A stretch of 12,070 bases of DNA from Actinomycetes bacterium (GCA_021800645.1 JAJYYT010000026.1:1-12070), one strand, 5' to 3'. Numbered from the stretch's first letter, positions 1 to 7,624 are shown. Made by a program: numbers and translations. Notes: generated from the letters alone by a model not told the origin.

Positions 1-411
1 CACGGTCCCCGAGGCTGTGGTGCCCTGGACGAAGACGGTGCTGCCGACGCAGACGTCCGCGAAGCTCGCCCCGAGCGTCGTGGGCGCGAGGAACCTGGTC
101 GTCGCGCTGACGTCCACCGTGGTCGAAGAGCTCCTTCTCAGGTTCTCCACGACGAAGGTCCCTGTCTTGCCCGCTGTGCCGCAGTGGCCTGGCGTGCTGA
201 CCCCGTCGACCCCGGTGACCTGGCCGACGGCGACCTTCATCGGAAGCGTCGCAGAGCGCCGGTCAGCGCCGCCAAAGCCCCGCGCGGCGTGAGAAGCGCG
301 CACGGGCGACGAGAGCGCTCCGGCGACGGCCGCGCCGCCGGCGACCAACGAGACGGTCAGCCCGACGGCAATAGCCACTCTTCCAGCAAGGCTCCAAGAC
401 GTTCCAAGCAT
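1..411 (-). CDS. Exported DUF5666-like protein, 3' part missing
   Basis: This frame is open from an ATG at 411 down to the left edge, giving the first 137 residues; the C-terminus lies outside the window. Residues 11-35 are a hydrophobic, Ala/Val/Gly-rich stretch after a short basic N-terminus (signal peptide or anchor). Residues 59-137 match the general pattern of DUF5666 small beta-barrel domains: a start like KVAVGQVTGVDG, a TFVVEN strand, then TTRFLAPTTLGASFADV and CVGSTVFVQGT. Known DUF5666 proteins are exported and mostly of unknown function. The start is supported by AAAAGGGG five bases upstream. The leader also holds ATGTGATG, a two-codon ATG-TGA that overlaps the real ATG and might affect initiation. 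Three of about 18 Thr codons are ACA, a codon missing from most other genes here. Family assignment is by eye; the domain call is moderate and the coding call good. Confidence 0.72.
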   Translation of the reverse strand, partial: MLGTSWSLAGRVAIAVGLTVSLVAGGAAVAGALSSPVRASHAARGFGGADRRSATLPMKVAVGQVTGVDGVSTPGHCGTAGKTGTFVVENLRRSSSTTVDVSATTRFLAPTTLGASFADVCVGSTVFVQGTTASGTV

Positions 412-460
412 CACATCCCCTTTTCCCCGAACCTTCAGCTGGCGATGGGACCTACCAAGA

Positions 461-466
461 ATTCTA
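461..466 (-). promoter_or_regulatory. Possible -10 box for the DUF5666-like gene
   Basis: On the minus strand this reads TAGAAT, close to the sigma-70-type -10 consensus, about 50 bases upstream of the ATG at 411. I see no convincing -35 box at the expected distance, so this is only a candidate. Confidence 0.2.
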
Positions 467-530
467 GCCCAGCCCCCATTTGCCCGTCGCCGCGGGAGCT
501 CCACTTCCTCATTTCCCTCGACGTCCTCGG

Positions 531-547
531 CGCGAAGATCTCTCGCG
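531..547. repeat. Short inverted repeat before the oxidoreductase
   Basis: CGCGA and TCGCG are perfect 5-bp inverted arms around a 7-bp centre (AGATCTC), about 30 bases upstream of the oxidoreductase start and inside the 164-bp divergent region. It could be an operator half-site pair, but arms this short arise by chance in G+C-rich DNA. Confidence 0.2.
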
Positions 548-575
548 AGGTAGGGGCCTGGCAGACTTGGGGCCG

Positions 576-1703
576 GTGAGGCGCGTCGGGCTCGTGGGTT
601 ACGGATTGTCCGGCCGAGTCTTCCACGCGCCCCTCATCGAGCGGACCGCAGGGCTCGAGCTGGCGGCGGTGGTGACGTCGGATCCCGCGCGGGCCGCGCA
701 GGCTGCCGAGGACCTTCCAGGGGTGCAGGTCGTCGAGAGCGCAGACGCGCTGTTCGAGCTCGAAGGCGGAATCGACGTGATTGTCGTCGCCGCTGCGAAT
801 GGCGCGCACGTCCCGATCGCCCGTCGCGCCATCGCGGCGCGCGTCGCGGTCGTAGTCGAGAAGCCGCTCGCCCCCGACGCTTCGGAGGCACGGGCGCTGG
901 TGCGCGAGGCACAAGAAGCAGGCGTCCTGCTCACGGTCTTTCACAACCGGCGCTGGGACAACGATTTTCTGACGCTCCAGGCGATCGTCGCGTCCGGAAG
1001 GCTCGGCGCCGTTCACCGCTTCGAGTCGCGTTTCGAGCGCTGGGCGCCGGCGCTTCGCGAGAGCAGCTGGCGCGAGGATCCTCGTCCGGAGACGGGAGCG
1101 GGCCTGTTGTTGGACCTGGGTTCCCATCTGGTGGATCAGGCGGTGCTGCTGCTCGGGCCGGTGGCATCGGTCTACGCCGAGCTCGACCGACGCCGACGAG
1201 GGAGCAGCGTCGACGATGACGTCTTCGTCGCGCTCACGCACACGAACGGCGCCCGGAGCCATCTGTGGGCGAGCGCCGTCGCGCCACGCCCCGGACCGCG
1301 CTTTCGGGTGCTCGGGTCCGAGGCGGGTTATGTCCGCCACGGCCTGGACCCCCAGGAGCAACAGCTGAAGGACGGCATGCGGCCCGGCGACCCCGGGTGG
1401 GGCGTGCAGCCCAAGACCCACGACGGCACGATCGGCGTCGGCGAGCACCTCACCACGGTGCCGACGCGGCCGGGCGCGTACGAGATGTTCTATTCGAAGC
1501 TGGTCAGCGCACTCGAGGATCGGGGTCCGGTGCCGGTGGACCCCTGGGATGCCGTGAGGGTGATCGAGATCCTGGACGCGGCAAGGCGCGCCGCCACCGA
1601 GGGATCCGTGGTCGTCGTTGGCAGCCGAAGTCTCGCGTGTGGTAAAGGACACGAGCGCGACCGTACGTGGACGCCGTCCGTTGCGGACGGCCGGCGCGTG
1701 TGA
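576..1703 (+). CDS. Gfo/Idh/MocA family NAD(P)-dependent oxidoreductase
   Basis: A 375-aa cytoplasmic oxidoreductase of the Gfo/Idh/MocA family, whose members reduce or oxidise sugars, inositols and related compounds with NAD(P). An N-terminal Rossmann fold shows VGYGLSGRVFHAP (residues 7-19), typical of the YdgJ-like branch. VVVEKPLA (92-99) carries the EKP signature with the family's conserved lysine. LLLDLGSHLVDQ (177-188) is the usual C-domain helix with the conserved His (184). Substrate cannot be told from sequence. GTG 576 was chosen because it puts the first strand (RRVGLVGYG) at the N-terminus as in the family; the frame is open upstream to 480 but that stretch looks unlike the family. 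The last 25 residues after GSVVVVG are Arg-rich and probably a non-conserved tail. The stop lies directly before the Shine-Dalgarno of the next gene, suggesting co-transcription with bioY. Confidence 0.9.
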   Translation: MRRVGLVGYGLSGRVFHAPLIERTAGLELAAVVTSDPARAAQAAEDLPGVQVVESADALFELEGGIDVIVVAAANGAHVPIARRAIAARVAVVVEKPLAPDASEARALVREAQEAGVLLTVFHNRRWDNDFLTLQAIVASGRLGAVHRFESRFERWAPALRESSWREDPRPETGAGLLLDLGSHLVDQAVLLLGPVASVYAELDRRRRGSSVDDDVFVALTHTNGARSHLWASAVAPRPGPRFRVLGSEAGYVRHGLDPQEQQLKDGMRPGDPGWGVQPKTHDGTIGVGEHLTTVPTRPGAYEMFYSKLVSALEDRGPVPVDPWDAVRVIEILDAARRAATEGSVVVVGSRSLACGKGHERDRTWTPSVADGRRV

Positions 1704-1716
1704 GGAGGTGACGCCC

Positions 1717-2313
1717 ATGTCGGACGCCGTGGCGCTCCACGGACGCAAGCCCCTCGTGCTCGGCGACCTCGTCCCCGGCACTCTTTTCCGCGACATCCTG
1801 CTCGTGGTCGGTGCTGCGGGCGTCGTCGGGCTGCTGGCGCAGGTGTCGATCCGTCTGTCCTTCACTCCGGTGCCGATCACGGGGCAGACGCTCGGCGTCT
1901 TGCTCTCGGGAACGGTGCTCGGGTGGCGACGCGGAGCAGCCGCGATGGCGCTCTACGCGGTCGCTGGCGTGGCGGGCGTCCCATGGTTCGCCGACCACGC
2001 GCATGGCTACGTCGGCGCGTCGTTCGGCTACATCGTCGGTTTCGTGCTGTGCGCGGCGCTCTGCGGCTACCTCGCGCAGCGCGGAGCCGATCGCTCGGTC
2101 TCGAGGAGCGTCCCGGCCATGGTCGCCGGGGAGCTCGTGATCTACTTGTGGGGTGTGACGTGGCTCGCGCTGAGCCTGCACGTCGGTGCCGCCCGAGCGA
2201 TCTCGCTCGGCTTCGTCCCCTTCTTGGCGGGCGACGCGATCAAGGCCGCGCTGGCCGCGGTCGCGCTCCCGGGAGCATGGAGGCTCCTGGGAGCCGAGCG
2301 CGGCGCCCGATGA
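1717..2313 (+). CDS. bioY: Biotin transporter substrate-binding subunit BioY
   Basis: A 198-aa integral membrane protein, the S component of the ECF-type biotin transporter, which binds biotin and carries it across the cytoplasmic membrane. Family hallmarks are PVPITGQTLGVLLSG (residues 51-65), the glycine-rich helix around GYIVGF (104-109), and GFVPFLAGDAIKAALA near the C-terminus (165-180). Length fits the family. There are about six hydrophobic segments. The start ATG has a strong GGAGGTG six bases upstream, which overlaps nothing but the previous stop region (TGA at 1701-1703). No bioM/bioN ATPase or T-component genes are in the window, so it works alone or with a shared ECF module elsewhere; solitary BioY proteins are known. 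I see no biotin-synthesis genes or clear BirA/BioR-type operator upstream. Confidence 0.95.
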   Translation: MSDAVALHGRKPLVLGDLVPGTLFRDILLVVGAAGVVGLLAQVSIRLSFTPVPITGQTLGVLLSGTVLGWRRGAAAMALYAVAGVAGVPWFADHAHGYVGASFGYIVGFVLCAALCGYLAQRGADRSVSRSVPAMVAGELVIYLWGVTWLALSLHVGAARAISLGFVPFLAGDAIKAALAAVALPGAWRLLGAERGAR

Positions 2314-2335
2314 GCCGCGCCAGCCCCCGCGCACG

Positions 2336-2869
2336 GTGATCGCCGAGATCGCCGACACCTACGGGTACCTGCTCGGGAGGTGGCGGGTGCAAAGGACGTT
2401 CGTGGACCATCGCCTGGAAAGGTCCGGATCGTTCAGCGGGGTGGTCGACATGGCGCCGATCGGGAGCGACGACCAGTTCACGGCGACCTATTGCGAATTC
2501 GGGGAGCTGCGCATCGGAGCGTACCGAGGCGACGCACGTCGGAAGCTCATCTGCGTGAGGCGTCCAGATGGGGTCGTCGCCATCAAGTTCGACGACCGGC
2601 GAGCCTTCCTCGAGTGCGATTTGCGGAGCGGCCGAGGCCGGGCCGTGCACCTCTGCGGCGACGACCGGTACCAGATCACCTGGCGCGTCCACGCGTCCGA
2701 CGCATTCGTCGAGGAGTGGCGCGTCCGAGGGCCCTCGAAGGACTACCAGGCGACGTCGGTGCTCCGACGCGCCGGGCACAGCGGGCAGCCGACCCGAGGG
2801 GCCGAAGGCGTCACCCGCCCGTGGTGGTCGCCCGGGCAGCCGGAGCCCGCCTCCTGCCGAAGGGCCTGA
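2336..2869 (+). CDS. DUF6314 family protein
   Basis: A 177-aa soluble protein of unknown biochemical function. It shows the pattern I associate with DUF6314: LLGRWRVQR (12-20), SGSFSG (30-35), YCEFGEL (52-58), a FDDRRAF strand, HLCGDDRY (105-112) and EEWRVRGPSKDYQATSVLRR (126-145). The many beta strands and the early GRW motif suggest a lipocalin-like barrel (inference). The last 32 residues are Pro/Gly/Arg-rich and probably an unstructured extension. The GTG at 2336 is the only reasonable start: the ATG overlapping the bioY stop is in another frame and stops after nine codons. No good Shine-Dalgarno precedes it, so translation may be coupled to bioY, whose stop is 22 bases upstream. I know of no functional link between DUF6314 and biotin. 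Confidence 0.8.
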   Translation: MIAEIADTYGYLLGRWRVQRTFVDHRLERSGSFSGVVDMAPIGSDDQFTATYCEFGELRIGAYRGDARRKLICVRRPDGVVAIKFDDRRAFLECDLRSGRGRAVHLCGDDRYQITWRVHASDAFVEEWRVRGPSKDYQATSVLRRAGHSGQPTRGAEGVTRPWWSPGQPEPASCRRA

Positions 2870-3196
2870 GCTGACCTGGAAGCCGTGAGCGGCGCCGGGG
2901 GTGGCCACCTCCGTCCGGCTGTCGCGCCCGGGTCCGCTCTCATGCCTTCACACCTGGTACTTGCATCGCAGGCAGGACTGGGGCTATGAACGGAGGCGGA
3001 CTTGGCGGAGTTGGGCTTTCGAAAGGGGTGGGGCGCGGTCGGCGTTCGCATCCACCGAGACGAGCGCGTCGGTCCGATGGACGAAGTGCCGGCGAGCCGC
3101 CGCATTGTAGGGAACGTCCCGGGCGGGCTCTGCTCCGAGGAATCGGTCACTTCGAAGCTCGAGGAGCTTGAGGAAGGAAAAGAAAGGGGAATGCAC
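2870..3196. other. 327-bp non-coding leader before the surface-protein gene
   Basis: No convincing gene lies here. The stretch holds a candidate promoter (2961-2990) and then about 200 bases of probable 5' untranslated leader. The surface-protein frame stays open upstream to 3002, but the extra residues are charged and would bury the signal peptide. A small bulged hairpin can be drawn at 3054-3073 (ACCGA-GA-CG pairing with CGTCGGT around AGCG). No known riboswitch class is recognisable by eye. The leader becomes purine-rich just before the start codon (GAGGAGCTTGAGGAAGG). Confidence 0.5.
2961..2990 (+). promoter_or_regulatory. Candidate sigma-70-type promoter of the surface-protein gene
   Basis: TTGCAT (2961-2966) and TATGAA (2985-2990) are separated by 18 bases, near the -35/-10 consensus and spacing. 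A start site near 2997 would give a leader of about 200 bases. Found by eye only. Confidence 0.35.
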
Positions 3197-5647
3197 ATGG
3201 TGAGGCGAGGAGCTCCGCGCACGCTCGTGGCGCTGGTGGCCCTTGCGCTGCCCCTCGGAGCGCTGGCCGGCACCGGCGCAGCACTTGCACTGTCGGGGAC
3301 GGCCGAGGCCGCGACAGCTCCCGTCGTGCTCCACGTCGCTCAGGGCGGGGTGACATCGGGCAGCTGCACGACAGCGGCACATCCCTGCGGGAGCCTCGGG
3401 TTCGCACTGTCGCAGGCCGCCGCAGGTGACACCGTCTCGCTTGCGGCAGGGACGTACAAGGAGTCGGCGAACCCCGCGGGGACGTCGAACACGATCACGA
3501 AACCGGTCACGGTCGAAGGCGTTGCGACACATCCGACGACAGTCGTGGTCACAGCCACCGGTGAGCAGTTCGGCCTTGTCGAGCAGGCCAGCACAGCCGT
3601 GGTGAAGGACGTCACGTTCGAGAACGCCGCGCGCTCGGGCATACTCGTCTCGCCTGCGCCCACAGCGCCGAAGCCTGCCACGGTCTCGAAGGTCTCGATC
3701 CTGACAGACCACGTCGTGACAAACGACAAGTGTGCGACCACAGCCGCGTTGCACAAGGCGGATGCCACAACGCTGTGCAAGACACCGACACCTGAGAGCG
3801 ACTACGGCGAAGGTCTGCACCTCATGAGCGTCTCGCACTCCATGGTCCACGGGAACGTCGTGTCGAAGAACTGGGGCGGGATCCTCGTCACCGACGAGCT
3901 CGGCCCGAACTTCACAAACACGATCTCTACAAACCAGGTGTCGACAAACCCCGGCGACTGCGGGATCACCCTCGCCAGTCACAACGCCACAGCGGTCCAC
4001 ACGAGCGGACCAACAACGGGCAAGCCCGATCCGACGGCGGGAGGCGTGTACGGCAACACGGTCGAGGGCAACACCGCCGACGGCAACGGCGCCGCGGGGC
4101 TGCTCGCGGCGACGCCGTTCCCGGGCACCGCGGTCTACACAAACACCTTCGAGCACAACACTGCGAGCGGCAACGGCATGCCGGGCATGACCATCCACAG
4201 CCACGCGCCACTGCAGGACACGAAGGGCAACAAGGTGATCGACAACACCTTCACGAACGACGCGCTGCATGCCGGCCCGACACGGGGACCTGGCACAGTC
4301 ACAGCCAAGATCACCAAGACCACCGGCGTCGAGGTCTTCGCCGCGGTCGGCCCGACAGACGTCGCCGGTACCGTCATCACCGGCAACACGATCGCCACAG
4401 TGTTCTTCGGCATCTGGCTGTCACCGGGCGTGAGCCAGGTGGTCACGACGCAGTCGAACACGGTCACCGTGAGCACGGGCGGCATCGCGATCTTCTCCGC
4501 GCAGGAGCGGATCTTCGGCGAGACAGCCGACGCGACCGCAGCCGCCGAGTTGGCCCACCAGTTCACACCTTCCGCCGGTGCGTGCCCGGCATCCGGCTCG
4601 GTCGTACTGGCCCGGGACGACGGCTACTCCGACGCGCTGGCCAGCCAGTACCTGGCTGCGTCACTGGGGACCGGGACCCTGCTCACCCCGACCGGCCGCC
4701 TCTCGACACCTGCCAAGACGGCGATCCAAGACGAAGGAATCTCCCACGTCTACGTGGTGGGCGGACCGTTGGCGGTGTCGGCGACAGTGGTGAGCTCGCT
4801 CGAGGCGCTGCCGGTCTACGCGTGCGGCGGCAAGACCACGACCGGCCAGAAGGTTCAGGTGACCCGGATCTACGGTCAATCCGCGTACGCAACCGCGGAG
4901 ACAGTCGCGGTCTCTGTGAGCCCAAGCTTCGTGGGCCATGTCGATGTGGCAGGCGCGTACGGCGGCACCAACGCGACAGGAGGGACGGGCAAGTTCAACG
5001 ACACCGCGGGCGCAGGTTCTGCATCGGCGGCTTCCGGGACACTGCCCACGGCGATCCTTGCGACCGGGACCTCCTTCCAAGACGCGGAGTCCGCAAGCGT
5101 GATCTCCTACGACGAGCACTTCCCCATCCTGCTCACCACACCCGGGGCGCTGTCCCCGCAAGCGGCCACAGCGATCAAGAAGCTCGGAATCGAGCAGGTC
5201 ATCGTGACGGGCGGCCCGCTCGCGGTCTCCAATGCGGTCGTCTCGGACCTGGAAGGCCTGGGCGTCTCGGTGCTGCGGGTGGCGGGCAAGAACTACACGG
5301 ACACCGCGGTCCAGGCGGCGGACTTCGAGCTCAGCGCAGCCGGCCTCCACTGGGCGCCGGTGTCCAGTGTCGTCGTGGCCCAGGGTGCCTTCTACTCCGA
5401 CGGGCTCGCGGGGGCAGTCGTGGCGGCGGGCGCGGGCCGATCGAACACCCACGCACCCGAGCCACTGCTCCTCACGGTGGACCCCACGACAGTCGGGCCG
5501 TACCTGCAGGCGTTCCTCGAGGCCGCCGGGTCGTCCGCCGGGATCGGCGGCGACGGCCAGAAGGTGGGCGCGCTGACCGTCTTGGGAGGGACACTCGCGA
5601 TCACGACAGCGACGGTGAACGCGATGGTGGGATACCTATCAAGCTGA
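3197..5647 (+). CDS. Secreted beta-helix surface protein with three CWB2 repeats
   Basis: An 816-aa exported protein. Residues 1-38 form a Sec signal peptide: basic MVRR, hydrophobic LVALVALALPLGALAG, cleavage near AEA-A. Residues about 45-450 resemble a right-handed parallel beta-helix: a capping start with CTTAAHPCGSLGFALSQAAAGDTV-like features (Cys57, Cys64), then Asn/Gly/Thr-rich turns such as GNTVEGNTADGNG and VITGNTI. Three cell-wall-binding type 2 repeats follow at about 466-560, 618-711 and 723-816, each with a VVLA..DGYSDAL-like start and a VYVVGGPLAVS-like end. CWB2 repeats are known to hold proteins to the wall in Clostridia and occur in actinobacteria. The beta-helix may bind or cleave polysaccharide, but I see no catalytic signature. 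ATG 3197 fits GGGG seven bases upstream better than ATG 3191. About 37 Thr codons are ACA, against none in several neighbours. Confidence 0.88.
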   Translation: MVRRGAPRTLVALVALALPLGALAGTGAALALSGTAEAATAPVVLHVAQGGVTSGSCTTAAHPCGSLGFALSQAAAGDTVSLAAGTYKESANPAGTSNTITKPVTVEGVATHPTTVVVTATGEQFGLVEQASTAVVKDVTFENAARSGILVSPAPTAPKPATVSKVSILTDHVVTNDKCATTAALHKADATTLCKTPTPESDYGEGLHLMSVSHSMVHGNVVSKNWGGILVTDELGPNFTNTISTNQVSTNPGDCGITLASHNATAVHTSGPTTGKPDPTAGGVYGNTVEGNTADGNGAAGLLAATPFPGTAVYTNTFEHNTASGNGMPGMTIHSHAPLQDTKGNKVIDNTFTNDALHAGPTRGPGTVTAKITKTTGVEVFAAVGPTDVAGTVITGNTIATVFFGIWLSPGVSQVVTTQSNTVTVSTGGIAIFSAQERIFGETADATAAAELAHQFTPSAGACPASGSVVLARDDGYSDALASQYLAASLGTGTLLTPTGRLSTPAKTAIQDEGISHVYVVGGPLAVSATVVSSLEALPVYACGGKTTTGQKVQVTRIYGQSAYATAETVAVSVSPSFVGHVDVAGAYGGTNATGGTGKFNDTAGAGSASAASGTLPTAILATGTSFQDAESASVISYDEHFPILLTTPGALSPQAATAIKKLGIEQVIVTGGPLAVSNAVVSDLEGLGVSVLRVAGKNYTDTAVQAADFELSAAGLHWAPVSSVVVAQGAFYSDGLAGAVVAAGAGRSNTHAPEPLLLTVDPTTVGPYLQAFLEAAGSSAGIGGDGQKVGALTVLGGTLAITTATVNAMVGYLSS

Positions 5648-5771
5648 TCCGGTCGCGCGTGGCGCACTTGACGTCCCTGACCTCTCCTCGTGGCCTCGTG
5701 TCGAGGGTCCGTGTCCTCGGTGAGAGCTGCCTCATCGGATCGTCATGAAGTCTCGGTAACCTGGGATCACG

Positions 5772-6710
5772 ATGGAGGCTGCGACCGGCCAGGCGGGAAC
5801 CGAGGTGCAGCCGAAGGAGAGCCCGCTCTCTGGTCGGGCGCGGGATCTCTTCGCCTCCGCCCGTCCCAAGCAGTGGACGAAGAACGTGCTCGTCTTCGTC
5901 GCGCCAGGCGCCGCAGGCGTCCTGACGCATGGGGGGCCGGCGCTTCATGCGCTCGGCGCGTTCGGCGTCTTCTGCGCGTCGTCGTCGGCGACGTACTTCG
6001 TGAACGACACCCTCGACGCAGAGGCCGATCGGCGCCATCCGCGAAAGCGCGATCGCCCGGTCGCCTCGGGGCGGGTCGCTTCCAGCCTTGCGATCGCCGC
6101 CGCAGTGCTGCTCTTCGGCGCTGGGATCGCGGGTGCCGCCCTTCTCGGGGGATGGCCACTCATGGTGGTGGACGCCTTCTACGTGGCCGTGACCGTCTCC
6201 TACTCCGCTTGGCTGAAGCGCGAGCCCGTCATCGAGATGACGGCCGTCGCCTCGGGCTTCGTGCTGCGCGCGATCGCCGGAGGGGTGGCCACCCACGTGC
6301 CGCTGTCGAGCTGGTTCCTCGTGGTGACGTCGTTCAGCGCACTCTTCCTCGTCGTCGGCAAGCGGACCGCAGAGCACGAGGCCCTCGGGGAGGGGCGCGG
6401 CCTGCATCGCAGCGCGCTCGCGAAGTACTCGCCGCAGTTCCTGCGATCGGCGCTCACGATGAGCGCAGCCGGCGCAGCGACGACCTACTGCCTGTGGGCC
6501 TTCGACAAGACTGGGCTCTCGCACCGCGGCGACCATCTCGTCTGGATCGAGCTGTCCGTCGCCCCGGTGCTGACCGGGGTGCTCTACGTCCTTCGGCTTC
6601 TCGACGCCGGGCACGGCGGGGCGCCCAGCGACCTCGCATTGGAGGACCGGACGCTCCAGATCCTCGCGATCGTCTGGGCGGTGCTCGTCGGCGTCGGCGT
6701 CTACGCCTGA
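5772..6710 (+). CDS. UbiA-family decaprenyl-phosphate phosphoribosyltransferase
   Basis: A 312-aa polytopic membrane enzyme (about eight or nine hydrophobic helices). By homology it transfers 5-phosphoribose from PRPP to decaprenyl phosphate, the first step towards the decaprenylphosphoryl-arabinose donor used in actinobacterial wall arabinan; the mycobacterial relative is Rv3806c. Features are RPKQWTKNVLVFVAP (31-45), the metal/diphosphate motif NDTLDAEAD (78-86) followed by RHPRKRDRP (88-96), and GKRTAEHEAL (196-205), which corresponds to the GKRYAE segment of this subfamily rather than the second aspartate motif of quinone prenyltransferases. Length matches the family. The ATG has only a weak ribosome-binding site. 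The gene stands 124 bases after the surface-protein gene with no partner such as dprE1 or dprE2 in view. Another aromatic prenyltransferase role is less likely. Confidence 0.87.
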   Translation: MEAATGQAGTEVQPKESPLSGRARDLFASARPKQWTKNVLVFVAPGAAGVLTHGGPALHALGAFGVFCASSSATYFVNDTLDAEADRRHPRKRDRPVASGRVASSLAIAAAVLLFGAGIAGAALLGGWPLMVVDAFYVAVTVSYSAWLKREPVIEMTAVASGFVLRAIAGGVATHVPLSSWFLVVTSFSALFLVVGKRTAEHEALGEGRGLHRSALAKYSPQFLRSALTMSAAGAATTYCLWAFDKTGLSHRGDHLVWIELSVAPVLTGVLYVLRLLDAGHGGAPSDLALEDRTLQILAIVWAVLVGVGVYA

Positions 6711-6844
6711 GGAGGCACCTGTGGGGCTTGGACGCCCGGGGCTGGACGGGACCCGGGGGGAGGGTCGGACGCCCGAGGGACCTCTGAGCTCCTCGTGAGC
6801 CACTGCGGCGCCGTTGCGCGGGGCGTTTCGTCCGGCTCCGCGCT

Positions 6845-7624
6845 TCACTCGGCGAAGGGCATGCCATCGGTCCACGCCTCCGTGCCGTCATGGCGGACGA
6901 GGTATCCCTCGTAGCCGGCGACCGCCGCGATCCGCTCGAGCACCGCGTCGCCCCCGACGGCGAGCGCCGTGGCGAGGCCGTCCGCGATGGCCAGGCTGTG
7001 GCCGACCACGGTCGCCGACGCAGCGCTCGCGTGGCGCTCGCCGGTGTGCGGATCCACGAGGTGCGCTCCACGCTCGTAGGTTGCAGAGGTCGCCACCGCG
7101 TCCTCGACCGCAAGGATGCACGCGAGGGCATCTCGCCGCCAAGGGTGGCGGACCCCGATGCGCCAGGTCTCGCCCTCCCCCGGGCGCCCGAGCACTGCGA
7201 CGTCGCCTCCTGCGTTCACGCTGGCGGCGAGCACCGGCCCCAGCGCCAGCGCCTCGAGCGCGCGCTCGGCCGCCCATCCCTTCACGAGGCCGGTCGGGTC
7301 GACGCCGCCAGGCATCGCCCAGGGGTCGAACCACCCGCCGGACAGGTCGCGCACGTACGCGCAGAGGTCGAGCACCTGGCGGATCTCCTCGGGCGCTTCG
7401 CCCAACGCCAACCGGCCCTGCCGCAAGCGGCTGAGCGGGCTTCCGGTGTTCCAGGTGCTGAAGACACGGTCGGCCTCGTGGAGCCGCGCGCAGGCCCGGG
7501 CGAGCGCGCTGTCGAGGTCGACGTGTGCTCGGGGCGGCACCACGCGCAGGTGGAACGACACGGCGGTGCCCATCACCTGCTCGACGTGGACGAGCGAGTG
7601 CGCGGGCCTGGAACGGAGCGTCAC
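6845..7624 (-). CDS. apbE: ApbE-family FAD:protein FMN transferase
   Basis: A 259-aa enzyme of the ApbE family, which attaches FMN from FAD to a Thr/Ser of partner proteins using Mg2+. Family motifs in order: QVMGTAVSFHL (17-26), FSTWNTGSPLSRLRQG (55-70), GGWFDPWA (96-103), GVDPTGLVKGWAAERA (107-122), VNAGGDVAVLG (136-146), VATSATYERGAHLVDPHTGE (178-197) and ADGLATAL (214-221) with the metal-binding Asp215/Thr219. The GTG start overlaps the stop of the FMN-binding gene by four bases (GTGA), so the two are translationally coupled and very likely enzyme and substrate. The frame runs open far upstream, but that part is the shadow of the neighbour. Unlike many ApbE proteins, it shows no signal peptide or lipobox, although its presumed target is exported. 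The length is at the short end of the family. Confidence 0.92.
   Translation of the reverse strand: MTLRSRPAHSLVHVEQVMGTAVSFHLRVVPPRAHVDLDSALARACARLHEADRVFSTWNTGSPLSRLRQGRLALGEAPEEIRQVLDLCAYVRDLSGGWFDPWAMPGGVDPTGLVKGWAAERALEALALGPVLAASVNAGGDVAVLGRPGEGETWRIGVRHPWRRDALACILAVEDAVATSATYERGAHLVDPHTGERHASAASATVVGHSLAIADGLATALAVGGDAVLERIAAVAGYEGYLVRHDGTEAWTDGMPFAE

Noticed and set aside
435..1880. Long minus-strand open frame opposite the oxidoreductase and bioY
   Set aside because: Arg/His/Asp-rich translation without domain pattern; it is the antisense shadow of two clear genes in G+C-rich DNA.
3002..3196. N-terminal extension of the surface protein from 3002
   Set aside because: It would put 65 charged residues before a clear signal peptide; the ATG at 3197 has a well-spaced GGGG.
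2984..4270. Long minus-strand open frame opposite the surface-protein gene
   Set aside because: Arg/Cys-rich, no recognisable motif, crosses the leader and signal-peptide region; the plus-strand gene has signal peptide and CWB2 repeats.
5694..5706. Terminator hairpin after the surface-protein gene
   Set aside because: CCTCG-TGT-CGAGG is only a 5-bp stem with no U-tract, about 47 bases after the stop.
6711..6844. Terminator between the converging ubiA-family and apbE genes
   Set aside because: The best hairpin (GACCC at 6750-6754 with GGGTC at 6762-6766) has five base pairs and no U-tract, too weak to annotate.
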